Under the pieces are notes generated by a model. The model saw only the letters and a list, made by a program, of their open reading frames with translations, ran no database searches and was not told the DNA's origin. DNA of 64,000 nt, taken from Carthagonibacter sp032251515 (GTDB lineage Bacteria > Gemmatimonadota > Gemmatimonadetes > Palauibacterales > Palauibacteraceae). Positions 51,436 to 61,235 of this stretch are shown in pieces. The stretch is from positions 39,849-103,848 of the forward strand of contig JAVVDU010000003.1 in NCBI GenBank assembly GCA_032251515.1. The letters run 5' to 3'. How positions within the stretch are numbered: the stretch's first letter is position 1; every line of letters starts with the position of its first letter. A program made the translations under genes and the position numbers.

Positions 51436-52219
51436 GCGGGGTCGCCCCGCGCCCGAGGCCCGGGGCGGTGGCGAGGGCCCGGCGCGTGTAGCGGAGCGCC
51501 GCATCGACCGCCTCCTCCAGCCCGCGGCCGGCGGCCAGGCCCGCCGTCACGGCGGCCGACAGCGTGCAGCCGGTGCCGTGCGCCTCGCGGCCGGGCAGGC
51601 GCGGCTCGCGCCAGGCCCGCTCGCCTGACCCGGTCACCAGGAGGTCGACCACGTTCTCGCCCGGCAGGTGCCCACCCTTCAGGAGCACGGCCCGCGCTCC
51701 GGCCTCGAGGATGCGCTCGGCGGCCCGCCGCATGGCGTCCTCGTCCGGGATCTCCATGCCGGCCAGGATCTCCGCTTCGTGCCGGTTCGGCGTGACCAGC
51801 ACGGCGGCCGGGACCAGCACGTCGCGCAGGGCGCCCACCGCGGAGCGCTCCAGCAGCAGGTCGCCGCTCGTGGCGACCATCACGGGGTCCACGACGAGCG
51901 CCGGGATGCCCGCCTCCGCCACGGCCCCGGCCACGACCTCGACGATGCGGGCGTCGGCGAGCATGCCCGTCTTGCAGGCGTCCGGCGCGAGGTCCCGGGC
52001 GACGGCGAGGATCTGGTCGCGCACGATGGACGGCGGGATGGCGTGTACGCCGGTCACGCCGAGCGTGTTCTGGACGGTCACGGCGGTCACGGCCGTGGTG
52101 CCGAACACCCCGAATGCCTCGAACGTCTTGAGATCGGCCTGGATCCCGGCGCCGCCGCCGGAGTCGCTCCCGGCGATGGACAGCGCCACGGGTGGCCGGT
52201 CCGGTGTCACGTCGGACAT
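51413..52219 (-). CDS. thiD: Hydroxymethylpyrimidine/phosphomethylpyrimidine kinase
   Basis: 268-residue ribokinase-fold enzyme that phosphorylates HMP and HMP-P in thiamine synthesis. Signatures: LSIAGSDSGGGAGIQADLKTF at the N-terminus, TAVTVQNTLGV, DPVMVATSG, VTPNRHEAEIL, and the anion-hole/catalytic GTGCTLSAA. Length is typical. It converges on the PNP gene with a 23-base overlap of coding 3' ends. No TPP riboswitch is visible in the 57 bases separating it from the divergent rRNA methyltransferase gene. Confidence 0.94.
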   Translation of the reverse strand: MSDVTPDRPPVALSIAGSDSGGGAGIQADLKTFEAFGVFGTTAVTAVTVQNTLGVTGVHAIPPSIVRDQILAVARDLAPDACKTGMLADARIVEVVAGAVAEAGIPALVVDPVMVATSGDLLLERSAVGALRDVLVPAAVLVTPNRHEAEILAGMEIPDEDAMRRAAERILEAGARAVLLKGGHLPGENVVDLLVTGSGERAWREPRLPGREAHGTGCTLSAAVTAGLAAGRGLEEAVDAALRYTRRALATAPGLGRGATPLNHRVRP

Positions 52220-52276
52220 GTCCGTGCGTCCTTTCCTGGATGCCGGGACGCGCGCCGCCCCGCCGGGCAGGCAGCC

Positions 52277-53062
52277 GTGCCGAGCCTGAGCGAGCGCAAG
52301 CTGCTGCGTTCCCTGCGGCGGCGCACGCGGCGCCGCGAGCAGGGCCTGTTCCTGGCCGAGGGGGCGCGCGTCGTCGGCGACCTCCTCGCGGCGGGCCTCG
52401 CCGTCCGCCTGGGCCTGTACACGGAGGCCGCGGCCGGCGATCCCGACGTCGCGCCCCTGCTCGACCGCCTGCGCGAGGTGGCGGCGGGGACCGAGCGGGT
52501 GAGCGAGGCGGACCTGGCCGGCCTGGCCGACACGGTGACGCCCCAGGGCGTGCTCGTCGCGGCGGAGATCCCGCGACGGAGCTGGGAGGACCTGCGCGGC
52601 CGACGCCTGCTCGTGCTGGACGGCGTGCAGGACCCGGGGAACCTCGGGACCCTCGTACGGACCGCAGAAGCGCTGGGCGCGGACGGCGTGCTCGTCCTGC
52701 CGGGCACCACGGACCCCTGGGGCCCCAAGGCGGTGCGGGCGGCGGCGGGATCCTCCTTCCGGCTGCCACTGCTGGAGCCGGAGACGGACGCGGCGCTGGA
52801 CGGCCTGCGCCGGCGCGGTGTGCCCCTGTGGGCGGCCGACGCGGACGGCGAGCCGGTGCGGCGGGACGATCCGCCGCCGCGGGCCGTGGCCCTGGCGCTG
52901 GGCAACGAGGGGGCGGGCCTCTCGGCCGCGGTGCGGGCGGCGGCCGACCGGACGGTGGCCATCGCGCAGGCGGGCGGCGCCGAATCGCTGAACGTGGCGG
53001 TCGCGGGTGCCCTGCTCATGGATCGGATCTTCGCGGGAGGCCGGCGTGCCGAAGACGATTGA
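52277..53062 (+). CDS. SpoU/TrmH-family RNA 2'-O-methyltransferase
   Basis: 261 residues from GTG. The N-terminal substrate-binding domain (LRRRTRREQGLFLAEGARVVGDLL region) is that of RlmB/TsnR-type enzymes, and the SPOUT knot has the three motifs: LDGVQDPGNLGTLVRTAEALGADG in parts, VALALGNEGAGLS, and AESLNVAVAGALLM. The AEGARVV opening and size suggest an rRNA 2'-O-ribose methyltransferase (23S), not tRNA-specific TrmH; which nucleotide cannot be told. Its end overlaps the prepilin peptidase start by 17 bases. Confidence 0.88.
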   Translation: MPSLSERKLLRSLRRRTRRREQGLFLAEGARVVGDLLAAGLAVRLGLYTEAAAGDPDVAPLLDRLREVAAGTERVSEADLAGLADTVTPQGVLVAAEIPRRSWEDLRGRRLLVLDGVQDPGNLGTLVRTAEALGADGVLVLPGTTDPWGPKAVRAAAGSSFRLPLLEPETDAALDGLRRRGVPLWAADADGEPVRRDDPPPRAVALALGNEGAGLSAAVRAAADRTVAIAQAGGAESLNVAVAGALLMDRIFAGGRRAEDD

Positions 53063-53825
53063 GATCCTGTTTCTCGCCTACGCCGCCCTGATCGGCGTCT
53101 CGGTCGGTTCGTTCCTGAACGTGTGCGTGGCCCGCCTGCCGCGCCGCGAGAGCCTCGTTCGCCCGCGGTCGCGCTGCCCCCGCTGCGACGCGCCGATCGC
53201 CTGGTACGACAACCTTCCCGTGGCGAGCTGGCTCGTGCTGCGTGGACGCTGCCGCCACTGCCGCGAGCCGATCTCGTGGCGCTATCCCGCGCTCGAGCTC
53301 GCCGGCGGGGCGATCTGGGTCGCGGCGGCGCTGGCCTGGGGCGCCACGTGGCACGCGCTGCAGGGCGGGGTGCTGTTCAGCCTCCTGCTGGCGATCGCCC
53401 TGATCGACGCGAGGCACTACCTGATCCCCGATGCCCTGAGCCTCGGCGGGCTCGGAGCGGGGCTCGCCCTGTCGCTCCTGCCGGGCGCGCCATCGCCCGG
53501 TGCGGCCGCACTCGGCGCGGCGCTCGGGTTCGGCGTGCTGTTCGTCGTCGGGGCCCTCGGGGAATGGGCGTTCCGCAAGCCGGCGATGGGCGGCGGGGAC
53601 ATGAAGATGATGGCATTCGTCGGGGCCTTTCTCGGGCCGGCGGGGGCGATGCTGACGATCTTCCTCGGGGCGCTGGCGGGCACCGCGATCTTCGGGCCGG
53701 TGAGCCTGAAGACGAAGAAGGACGTGCCGTTCGGCGTCTTCCTGGCGCTCGGCGCGGCCATCACGTTCGTGTTCGGGGACGCGATCGTGGAGGGCTACCG
53801 GTCGCTGTTCCTGCCCCCGGCCTGA
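53046..53825 (+). CDS. pilD: Type IV prepilin peptidase / N-methylase PilD
   Basis: 259-residue membrane aspartic peptidase that removes prepilin leaders and methylates the new N-terminus. GTG 53046 has GGAGG 5 bases upstream. The N-terminal GSFLNVCVARLPRRES is followed by the zinc/methylase loop CPRCDAPIAWYDNLPVASWL and CRHC; the catalytic aspartates lie in ALIDARHYLIPD and GGGDMKMMAFVGA. About seven or eight membrane helices. Unlike in many species, it is 25 kb away from the pil locus and coupled to an RNA methyltransferase gene. The last 31 bases overlap the convergent CNNM/CorC gene. Confidence 0.95.
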   Translation: MPKTIEILFLAYAALIGVSVGSFLNVCVARLPRRESLVRPRSRCPRCDAPIAWYDNLPVASWLVLRGRCRHCREPISWRYPALELAGGAIWVAAALAWGATWHALQGGVLFSLLLAIALIDARHYLIPDALSLGGLGAGLALSLLPGAPSPGAAALGAALGFGVLFVVGALGEWAFRKPAMGGGDMKMMAFVGAFLGPAGAMLTIFLGALAGTAIFGPVSLKTKKDVPFGVFLALGAAITFVFGDAIVEGYRSLFLPPA

Positions 53826-55165
53826 GCCTTCCCGCCGCCCGCCCCGTCCGGTGCGGGCCCGTCCCGCGCGGTCCCGTCCGTCGTGGCCCCGTCCGGCGCG
53901 CCGGGATCTTCCTGCCCGGCCGGAGAGCGGACCGGCGGCGCCAGGCGGGTGATCCGCACGCACAGGACCTGGGTTTCGCTGGCCTCCACGACCTCCAGCC
54001 GCACGTCTCCCGTGTCGAGCCGCTCGCCGTCGCCGGGGACGCGGCCGAACGCGTCGAGGAGAAACCCGTTCACCGTGCGGTGTTCGAGCACCGGGAAGCG
54101 GGTGTTGAAGAAGTGGTTCACCTCCTTCAGGTCGGTCCCGCCGTCCACCAGGATCTCGTGCCGCCCCACCCGGGCGATCGACTCCTCCGGCACGTCGAGC
54201 TCGTCCGCGATCTCGCCCACCAGCTCCTCGAGGACGTCCTCGAGCGTGATGATCCCGTCCGTGCCCCCGTGCTCGTCCACCACCACGCCCATGTGGATGC
54301 GCCGCGCCTGGAACTCGCCCAGCAGGTGGACCAGCGACACGGAGTGGGGCACGAAGAAGGGCTCGCGCGCCAGCTCGCCGATCTGCACGTCGCGCTGTCC
54401 CGAGATCAGCGACTCGTAGGCTTCGCGCACGTGCAGGATCCCGGTGATCTCGTCCAGCGAATCACCGTACACGGGGATGCGGCTGTAGGGCACCTCGTGC
54501 AGCTCGGGCGCGATGTCGACCAGCGGCCGCCGGGCCGGCCACGCGAAGATCTCCACCCGGGGCGTCATCACCTCCCAGGCGCGCATCCGGTCGAGGGCGA
54601 AGGCCCGCTCGACGAGCTGCCGCTCGTGCTCCTCGATCGAGCCGGCCTGGTGCCCGAGCCGCGCCAGGGACTGGATCTCGGACGGGGTGACGCCGGGCAC
54701 GGGAACGTCCTTCGGGAGCAGGAGACGACTCAGGGCCTCGAGGGGAAGAGCGACCGGAAGCAGCAGCCGGCTCAGCCACAGGAAGAACGGCGACACGATG
54801 AGGGACACCCGGACGGCGTGCGTGGCGGCGAACGTCTTCGGGATGATCTCCCCGAAGAACAGCACCGCCAGCGTCATGACGCCCGTCGCGATCCCCACGC
54901 CCGCCGACCCGAACGCCTGCGTGGCCGCCCAGGTGGCGACCGACGCTGCGGCGATGTTCACGACGTTGTTCCCGATGAGGATCGTGACCAGCAGCCGCTC
55001 GGGGTTCGACTTCAGGGCGTGCATGGCCGCCGCGCCGTGCCGGCCTTCGTCGGCGAGGGCGCGGGCACGGGCCGGCGGGACGGAGAACAGCGCGATCTCC
55101 GTCCCCGAGAACAGGCCGGACAGGAGGACGAGGCCCGCGAGCAGCAGCAGCAGTCCGACGGTCAC
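53795..55165 (-). CDS. CNNM/CorC-type (hemolysin C family) membrane protein
   Basis: 456 residues from a GTG with GGAGG 5 bases upstream. N-terminal DUF21/CNNM membrane domain (about 1-190; SGLFSGTEIALFSV, LVTILIGNNVVNIA, LFFGEIIPKTFAA), then a pair of CBS domains (about 205-330; VMTPRVEIFAWPARRPL, HMGVVVDEHGGTDGIITLED) and a C-terminal CorC_HlyC transporter-associated domain ending near 425, plus a disordered Pro/Gly/Asp tail. Family members move or regulate Mg2+ and other divalent cations; the old hemolysin name is not a real function here. The start lies 28 bases after the moxR stop. Confidence 0.92.
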   Translation of the reverse strand: MTVGLLLLLAGLVLLSGLFSGTEIALFSVPPARARALADEGRHGAAAMHALKSNPERLLVTILIGNNVVNIAAASVATWAATQAFGSAGVGIATGVMTLAVLFFGEIIPKTFAATHAVRVSLIVSPFFLWLSRLLLPVALPLEALSRLLLPKDVPVPGVTPSEIQSLARLGHQAGSIEEHERQLVERAFALDRMRAWEVMTPRVEIFAWPARRPLVDIAPELHEVPYSRIPVYGDSLDEITGILHVREAYESLISGQRDVQIGELAREPFFVPHSVSLVHLLGEFQARRIHMGVVVDEHGGTDGIITLEDVLEELVGEIADELDVPEESIARVGRHEILVDGGTDLKEVNHFFNTRFPVLEHRTVNGFLLDAFGRVPGDGERLDTGDVRLEVVEASETQVLCVRITRLAPPVRSPAGQEDPGAPDGATTDGTARDGPAPDGAGGGKAQAGGRNSDR

Positions 55166-55193
55166 CCGTGCCTCCGCACTCCGGGCTCCCCGC

Positions 55194-56210
55194 TCAGGCG
55201 AGGATCGCCGCGACGAGCTCGGCGATGATGTCGTCGGCGGTGCGGTCGGCGGCCTCGGCCTCGAACCCGGGCACGACCCGGTGGCGCAGGACGTCGGGAG
55301 CCAGCGCGCGCAGGTCCTCGAGGTCCGGCGAGGCGCGACCGTCCAGGGCGGCGCGGGCGCGCGCGCCGAGGACGAGGTACTGGGAGGCGCGCGGGCCGGC
55401 GCCCCACGCCACCATCTCCCGCACGAACGGCGGGGCCTCGCGATCGTCCGGACGGGTCGCGCGCACGAGGCGCACGGCGGCCCGCAGGATCGACGGGGCG
55501 ACGGGGACGCGGCGCACGAGGCCCTGGAATTCGGCGAGCCCGTCCGCATCGAGGACCGAGTCCACCGCCTCGGTCGCGCCCGCGGTGCCGCGCTCCGCCA
55601 CCGCGATCTCCTCGTCGAACTCCGGATAGCCGATCCGCAGCTCCAGCATGAACCGGTCGAGCTGCGCCTCGGGCAGCGGGTACGTGCCCTCGTGCTCGAT
55701 CGGGTTCTGGGTGGCCAGGACGAAGAAGGGCCGCTCCAGCCGGTACGTCTCGTTGCCGGCCGTGACCTCGCCCTCCTGCATCGCCTGGAGGAGCGCGGCC
55801 TGGGTCTTCGGCGGGGTGCGGTTGATCTCGTCGGCCAGCAGCACGTTGGCGAAGATCGGACCGCGCACGAACCGGAACACCCGCCGGCCGGTCGCGGGAT
55901 CCTCGTCCAGCACGTCGGTTCCCGTGATGTCGGACGGCATGAGGTCCGGCGTGAACTGGATGCGGTGGAAGCGCAGTCGCAGGGTGTCGGCGAGCGTGGC
56001 GATGAGGGTCGTCTTCGCGAGGCCCGGCACGCCGACCACCAGGGCGTGCCCGCCGGCGAGGAGCGTCACGAGCAGCTTCTCGACGATCTCGGCCTGGCCG
56101 ACGATGCGGCGGGCGATCTGCGTCTCGAGGGCGGCACGGGTCGCCGCGAGCCTCTCGAGCAGGGCTTCGTCGCCTTCCGGACCTCCCGCGTCCGTCACCC
56201 TTCCGGTCAT
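55194..56210 (-). CDS. MoxR-family AAA+ ATPase
   Basis: 338 residues. Walker A GGHALVVGVPGLAKTTL, Walker B NVLLADEINRTPPKTQAALLQAMQE, sensor FVLATQNPIEHEGTYPLPEAQLDRF and the C-terminal lid with ALDGRASPDLEDLRALA. MoxR proteins act as chaperones for VWA-domain proteins or metal insertion; normally a DUF58/VWA gene follows. Here the following gene is the CNNM/CorC protein, so the usual partner is missing from the locus. Divergent from the ATP synthase operon. Confidence 0.92.
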   Translation of the reverse strand: MTGRVTDAGGPEGDEALLERLAATRAALETQIARRIVGQAEIVEKLLVTLLAGGHALVVGVPGLAKTTLIATLADTLRLRFHRIQFTPDLMPSDITGTDVLDEDPATGRRVFRFVRGPIFANVLLADEINRTPPKTQAALLQAMQEGEVTAGNETYRLERPFFVLATQNPIEHEGTYPLPEAQLDRFMLELRIGYPEFDEEIAVAERGTAGATEAVDSVLDADGLAEFQGLVRRVPVAPSILRAAVRLVRATRPDDREAPPFVREMVAWGAGPRASQYLVLGARARAALDGRASPDLEDLRALAPDVLRHRVVPGFEAEAADRTADDIIAELVAAILA

Positions 56211-56321
56211 GCCCCAGCCCGCTTCATAAGTGATTCCGTCGCGACCGCCCGGCCGCCCGGATCCTGCACCGCGCCGCCGGGAGCGTAGGCCGGACCGTCC
56301 CGGCCCGTCAAGGAGATCGCC

Positions 56322-56350
56322 TTGCGGGGATTTTCACAAGCGGGTATAGT
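56322..56350 (+). promoter_or_regulatory. Sigma-70 promoter of the ATP synthase operon
   Basis: TTGCGG (56322-56327), 17-base spacer with an unusual T4 run, TATAGT (56345-56350); start expected near 56357, 22 bases before the first gene. Confidence 0.75.
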
Positions 56351-56378
56351 CGCCGCGGTCGTAACCGGGAGTGGCGGC

Positions 56379-56669
56379 GTGGTGCAGAAGCCGGAAGAGG
56401 GAGACGATGGTTCCCTCGCCCAACTGGGCCGCTACGGCGGACACGGCCTGACGCTCGGCCTTTCCACCGCGTTGTTCGCCTGGATCGGCTGGCGGGTGGA
56501 CGAGCGGCTCCACACGGGGCCGCTCTTCGTCATATTGGGGACGTTCACGGGATTCGCGGCGGGCTTCTACAGCATGTACCGTCGACTCGTCATCGAGCCG
56601 CGCATCGCGGCGCGGGACCGGGACGCGAGGGACGAACCCGGCAGCGGCGACGGGGCGACGGGTGGCTGA
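56379..56669 (+). CDS. atpZ: AtpZ/AtpI-type F0F1 assembly protein
   Basis: 96 residues. Two membrane helices (LGLSTALFAWIGWRV and PLFVILGTFTGFAAGFYSMYR) joined by a short loop with DERLHTGP, matching the small AtpZ/YdbT-like proteins (putative F0F1-ATPase subunit, Ca2+/Mg2+ transport) at the head of many atp operons; DxxxxTxP is the family signature. GTG 56379 is chosen over the open upstream frame because the promoter overlaps the latter and GGGAG precedes it by 7 bases. Overlaps the next gene by 8 bases. Confidence 0.82.
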   Translation: MVQKPEEGDDGSLAQLGRYGGHGLTLGLSTALFAWIGWRVDERLHTGPLFVILGTFTGFAAGFYSMYRRLVIEPRIAARDRDARDEPGSGDGATGG

Positions 56670-57057
56670 GCGGCTGCGCGCGCGTCCCGCGGCCTATGCG
56701 GGGCTGACGCTCGTGCTGTCGGCCGCCGCGTGGTTGACGGCCCGGGCGGCCGGCGCGCCGCCGGGGCCGATGGCGGCCGGCCTGGGGCTCGCCTGGACTC
56801 TCCAGGTGCTCGGCTTCGCTCGACTGGCGGGGGCGCTCGCCTCGGGCGGCGCGGTCGCCGGGGCGTGGGTCGGCGGCATGGCGGTCCGGTTCGCGGGGCT
56901 GGCGGCCCTGTGGCTCGCCAGCGTGGTCGTGGGCGGAACGGTCAGGGTCACGGCCCTGGCGTACGCGTTCTCGCTGGTGGGATTCCTGCTGATCGAAGCG
57001 GGGTGGCTCGCGGTGGCGGCGCGCCCCGCCCGGCAGACGGACGAGGGACGGGGATGA
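56662..57057 (+). CDS. Small four-helix membrane protein, AtpI-like
   Basis: 131 residues, four hydrophobic segments (about 11-28, 35-55, 62-82, 92-115), no charged motifs. Position between atpZ and atpB and general topology fit ATP synthase subunit I (AtpI), a helper for c-ring assembly, but the sequence is too low in diagnostic residues to be certain. GTG start overlaps atpZ; its TGA overlaps the atpB ATG. Confidence 0.65.
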   Translation: MAERLRARPAAYAGLTLVLSAAAWLTARAAGAPPGPMAAGLGLAWTLQVLGFARLAGALASGGAVAGAWVGGMAVRFAGLAALWLASVVVGGTVRVTALAYAFSLVGFLLIEAGWLAVAARPARQTDEGRG

Positions 57058-58076
57058 GACGCAGGTTCGCAACGCTGTTCCTGGCGCTGCTGGTCGCGGC
57101 GCCGCCCGCGGGGACGCGGGCGGCGGGCGCGGTCGCGTCCGTCGTGACCCCCCAGGAGCACGGGGAGCCCGCCGCGGCCGGGGGCGCCGGCGTCGACGAG
57201 GGCGACGCCGAGGAAGGCCACGCCGAGGAGTGGGGCACCGACGCGATGATGCACCACATCGTAGATGCCCGCGAACTCGAGCTGTTCGGACAGAAGATCT
57301 CGCTCGAGCCCCTGTCGGTGCCGCCGGTGCACGTGGCCGGCCTGGAGATCGACGTGTCGCCCACGAAGCACGTCGTGTTCCTGTGGCTCGCCTCCCTGCT
57401 CACCGTGCTCACCGTGTGGCTGGCGGCCCGCCGCTCCGCCCGCACCGACCACGGCCGCGAAGCGCCGCGCGGCATCCTGAACCTGTTCGAGTCGTTCTAT
57501 GTTTACCTGCGCGACGACGTGGCGCTGGCCAACATCGGGCACGGCGGGGAGCGCTACGTCCCGTACGTGGTGACCCTGTTCTTCTTCATCCTGTACGCGA
57601 ACCTGCTCGGCCTCGTGCCGGGCGGCGCCACGGCCACCTCCAACATCATGGTCACCGGGGCGCTGGCGCTCATCTCCCTCGCGATCGTCGAGGCCTCGGG
57701 CTTCGCGGCACTGGGGCCGAAGGGGTACCTCGGCACGATCTTCTACGTGCCGAAGGGCCTGCACCCGGTCATGCAAGCCGTGATGCTCGTGATCATGACG
57801 CCGGTGGAGCTGATCGGGAAGCTCGCCAAGCCGTTCGCGCTGGCCGTGCGGCTGTTCGCGAACATGACGGCCGGCCACTTCGTGATCCTGGCCCTGCTGG
57901 GACTGATCCTGACGTTCGGGAGCTTCACCAGGGCCACGGGGCTCGCCGCGATCGGCGGCTCGCTCCTGCTCGGCCTGTTCGTGATGTTCCTCGAGATCTT
58001 CGTGGCCTCTCTCCAGGCCTACATCTTCACCGCCCTGACGGCGGTGTTCATCGGCCTCATCCGCCACGCGCACTGA
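57054..58076 (+). CDS. atpB: ATP synthase F0 subunit a
   Basis: 340 residues, about 70 longer than E. coli subunit a. The first 22 residues look like a signal peptide (FATLFLALLVAAPPAGTRA) followed by an acidic/His-rich stretch (EGDAEEGHAEEWG). The proton-channel region is intact: helix 4-5 with KPFALAVRLFANMTAGHF, containing the essential Arg in AVRLFANM, and the final helices with EIFVASLQAYIFTALTAVF. Forms the stationary half-channels at the c-ring. Coupled to the preceding gene by ATGA. Confidence 0.95.
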   Translation: MRRRFATLFLALLVAAPPAGTRAAGAVASVVTPQEHGEPAAAGGAGVDEGDAEEGHAEEWGTDAMMHHIVDARELELFGQKISLEPLSVPPVHVAGLEIDVSPTKHVVFLWLASLLTVLTVWLAARRSARTDHGREAPRGILNLFESFYVYLRDDVALANIGHGGERYVPYVVTLFFFILYANLLGLVPGGATATSNIMVTGALALISLAIVEASGFAALGPKGYLGTIFYVPKGLHPVMQAVMLVIMTPVELIGKLAKPFALAVRLFANMTAGHFVILALLGLILTFGSFTRATGLAAIGGSLLLGLFVMFLEIFVASLQAYIFTALTAVFIGLIRHAH

Positions 58077-58133
58077 GCCGGGCGGGGAGCCGCAACGGGG
58101 AGTTCACCCGGGAACTGCAAGGAGACCGCACAG

Positions 58134-58391
58134 ATGCTGAACACGCTCGCTCTTCTCCAGGATGCCGGCAGCGGCCTCGGCGACATCGGGGCCGGGATGG
58201 CCGTGCTCGGCGCGGCCGGCGTCGTGATCGGGGCCGGGATCGGGATCGGCCGCATCGGCGGCCAGATGGCCGACGCGATGGCCCGCCAGCCCGAGGCGGC
58301 GGCCCAGATCCAGACCGGATCCATCATCCTCGCCGCGCTGATCGAGGGCGTCGCCCTGTTCGGGCTCGTGATCGCCGGCTTCATCAAGTAA
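58134..58391 (+). CDS. atpE: ATP synthase F0 subunit c
   Basis: 85 residues, two helices joined by the polar loop ARQPEA. Helix 1 carries the Gly-rich GAGIGIGRIGG packing motif; helix 2 has the ion-carrying Glu71 in ALIEGVALFGLV. The residue after Glu71 is Gly rather than Ser/Thr, which argues for proton over sodium specificity (inference from known c-subunit ligands). The ring rotates against subunit a. The ribosome site GGAG upstream is clear, fitting its high copy number. Confidence 0.95.
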   Translation: MLNTLALLQDAGSGLGDIGAGMAVLGAAGVVIGAGIGIGRIGGQMADAMARQPEAAAQIQTGSIILAALIEGVALFGLVIAGFIK

Positions 58392-58411
58392 GGAAGGACC
58401 GGTCAGGGAGA

Positions 58412-58975
58412 ATGCTGACACGGCGAATCGCGGCGGCGGTCGCGCTGCTCGTCCTGCTGCCCGACGGCCTGCTCGCGGCGGAAGGCGGGTCGGGCATCTT
58501 CTCGCTGAATCTCGGCCTGGTCGTGTGGACCTGGGTCCTGTTCCTGCTGACCCTGGCGGTCCTGGCCTGGAAGGCGTTTCCGGCCATCGCCGGGGGCCTG
58601 GAGAAGCGGCAGTCGCGGATCCAGGAGGCGATCGACTCGGCCCGGGCCGACCGCGAGGAAGCCCGGCGGCTGCTGGACGAGCACCAGCGGCAGCTCGACG
58701 AGGCCCGGCGCGAGTCGAAGGAGCTGCTCGCGCAGGGCCGGGAGGCGGGAGAGCGGCTGCGGGAGGAGATCCTGGCGCGGGCGCGGGCCGAGCACGAGGA
58801 GATGCTCGAGCGGGCACGGCGCGAGATGGCGCGGGAGCGCGACGAGACGATGGCCTCCGTCCGCAGCGAGGTCGTGGACATCGCCCTCGCGGCGGCCGAG
58901 CGCGTCGTCCGAGAGCGGCTCGACGATGAGGGGAACCGGCGGCTCGTGACGGACTTCCTGGCGGAGGTCGAGTGA
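58412..58975 (+). CDS. atpF: ATP synthase F0 subunit b
   Basis: 187 residues. After a signal-peptide-like start (IAAAVALLVLLPDGLLAAE) comes the true membrane anchor (LGLVVWTWVLFLLTLAVLAW, about 34-53) and the long charged helix of the peripheral stalk, residues 60-180, almost all Glu/Arg/Ala. The extra N-terminal hydrophobic segment is not found in E. coli b. Stop overlaps the atpH GTG. Confidence 0.93.
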   Translation: MLTRRIAAAVALLVLLPDGLLAAEGGSGIFSLNLGLVVWTWVLFLLTLAVLAWKAFPAIAGGLEKRQSRIQEAIDSARADREEARRLLDEHQRQLDEARRESKELLAQGREAGERLREEILARARAEHEEMLERARREMARERDETMASVRSEVVDIALAAAERVVRERLDDEGNRRLVTDFLAEVE

Positions 58976-59578
58976 GCCGGGAGTCGGTGGCGCGGAACTA
59001 CGCCGGGGCGCTCCTCGAGCTGGCCGGGCGCGAGGACGCCGAGGAGGCGTGGCTCGGCCACCTGGCCGACATCGCCGCGCTGTTCCGGGACAGCGACAGG
59101 TTCCGGGCCTTCCTCCTCACGCCGCGCGTGTCGGCGGACCGGAAGGAGGCCACGCTGCGGGAGGCGCTGGGAGACCGGTTCCCCGAGCCGTTTCTCCGCT
59201 TCCTGCTCGTGGTGATCGAGAAGCGGCGCCAGGGGCTGCTGCCGGAGATGGAGGAGGCCTGCCGCGAGCTCCTCAACGAGCGGTCCGGCCGGGTGCATGC
59301 CCGCGTCACCCTGCCGTTTCCGGCGGACGAGGCGCTGCGGGCCCGGGTCGAGACGGAGCTGGCGCGGGTGCTGGACGCGGCGGTCACGGTGGACTACCGG
59401 ACGGACGAGGCTCTGATCGGAGGTCTCGTGGTGCGGGTGCGGGACCGGGTGCTGGACGGCTCGGTGCGGCGCAAGCTGCAGGTGATGCGGCGGACCCTGC
59501 TCGAGGAGCGGTCCGGCGCGGCGACGGGCCGGCGGGACGGGCCGGCCGCGGAACCTCAACGGCGGGAACACGGGAAAC

Positions 59579-59592
<14 letters not shown>
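58972..59592 (+). CDS. atpH: ATP synthase F1 subunit delta
   Basis: 206 residues, OSCP/delta family. N-terminal six-helix domain starts VARNYAGALLELAGREDAEE and includes FLLTPRVSADRKEATLREAL; the C-terminal part has VTVDYRTDEALIGGLVVRVRDRVLDGSVRRKLQ, the diagnostic delta signature. The last 25 residues are a non-conserved tail that overlaps the atpA start by 14 bases. Confidence 0.93.
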
Positions 59593-61198
<1,606 letters not shown>

Positions 61199-61235
61199 CC
61201 GGGCGACGGCGACCGGCGAAAGCGCGGAGACCGGA

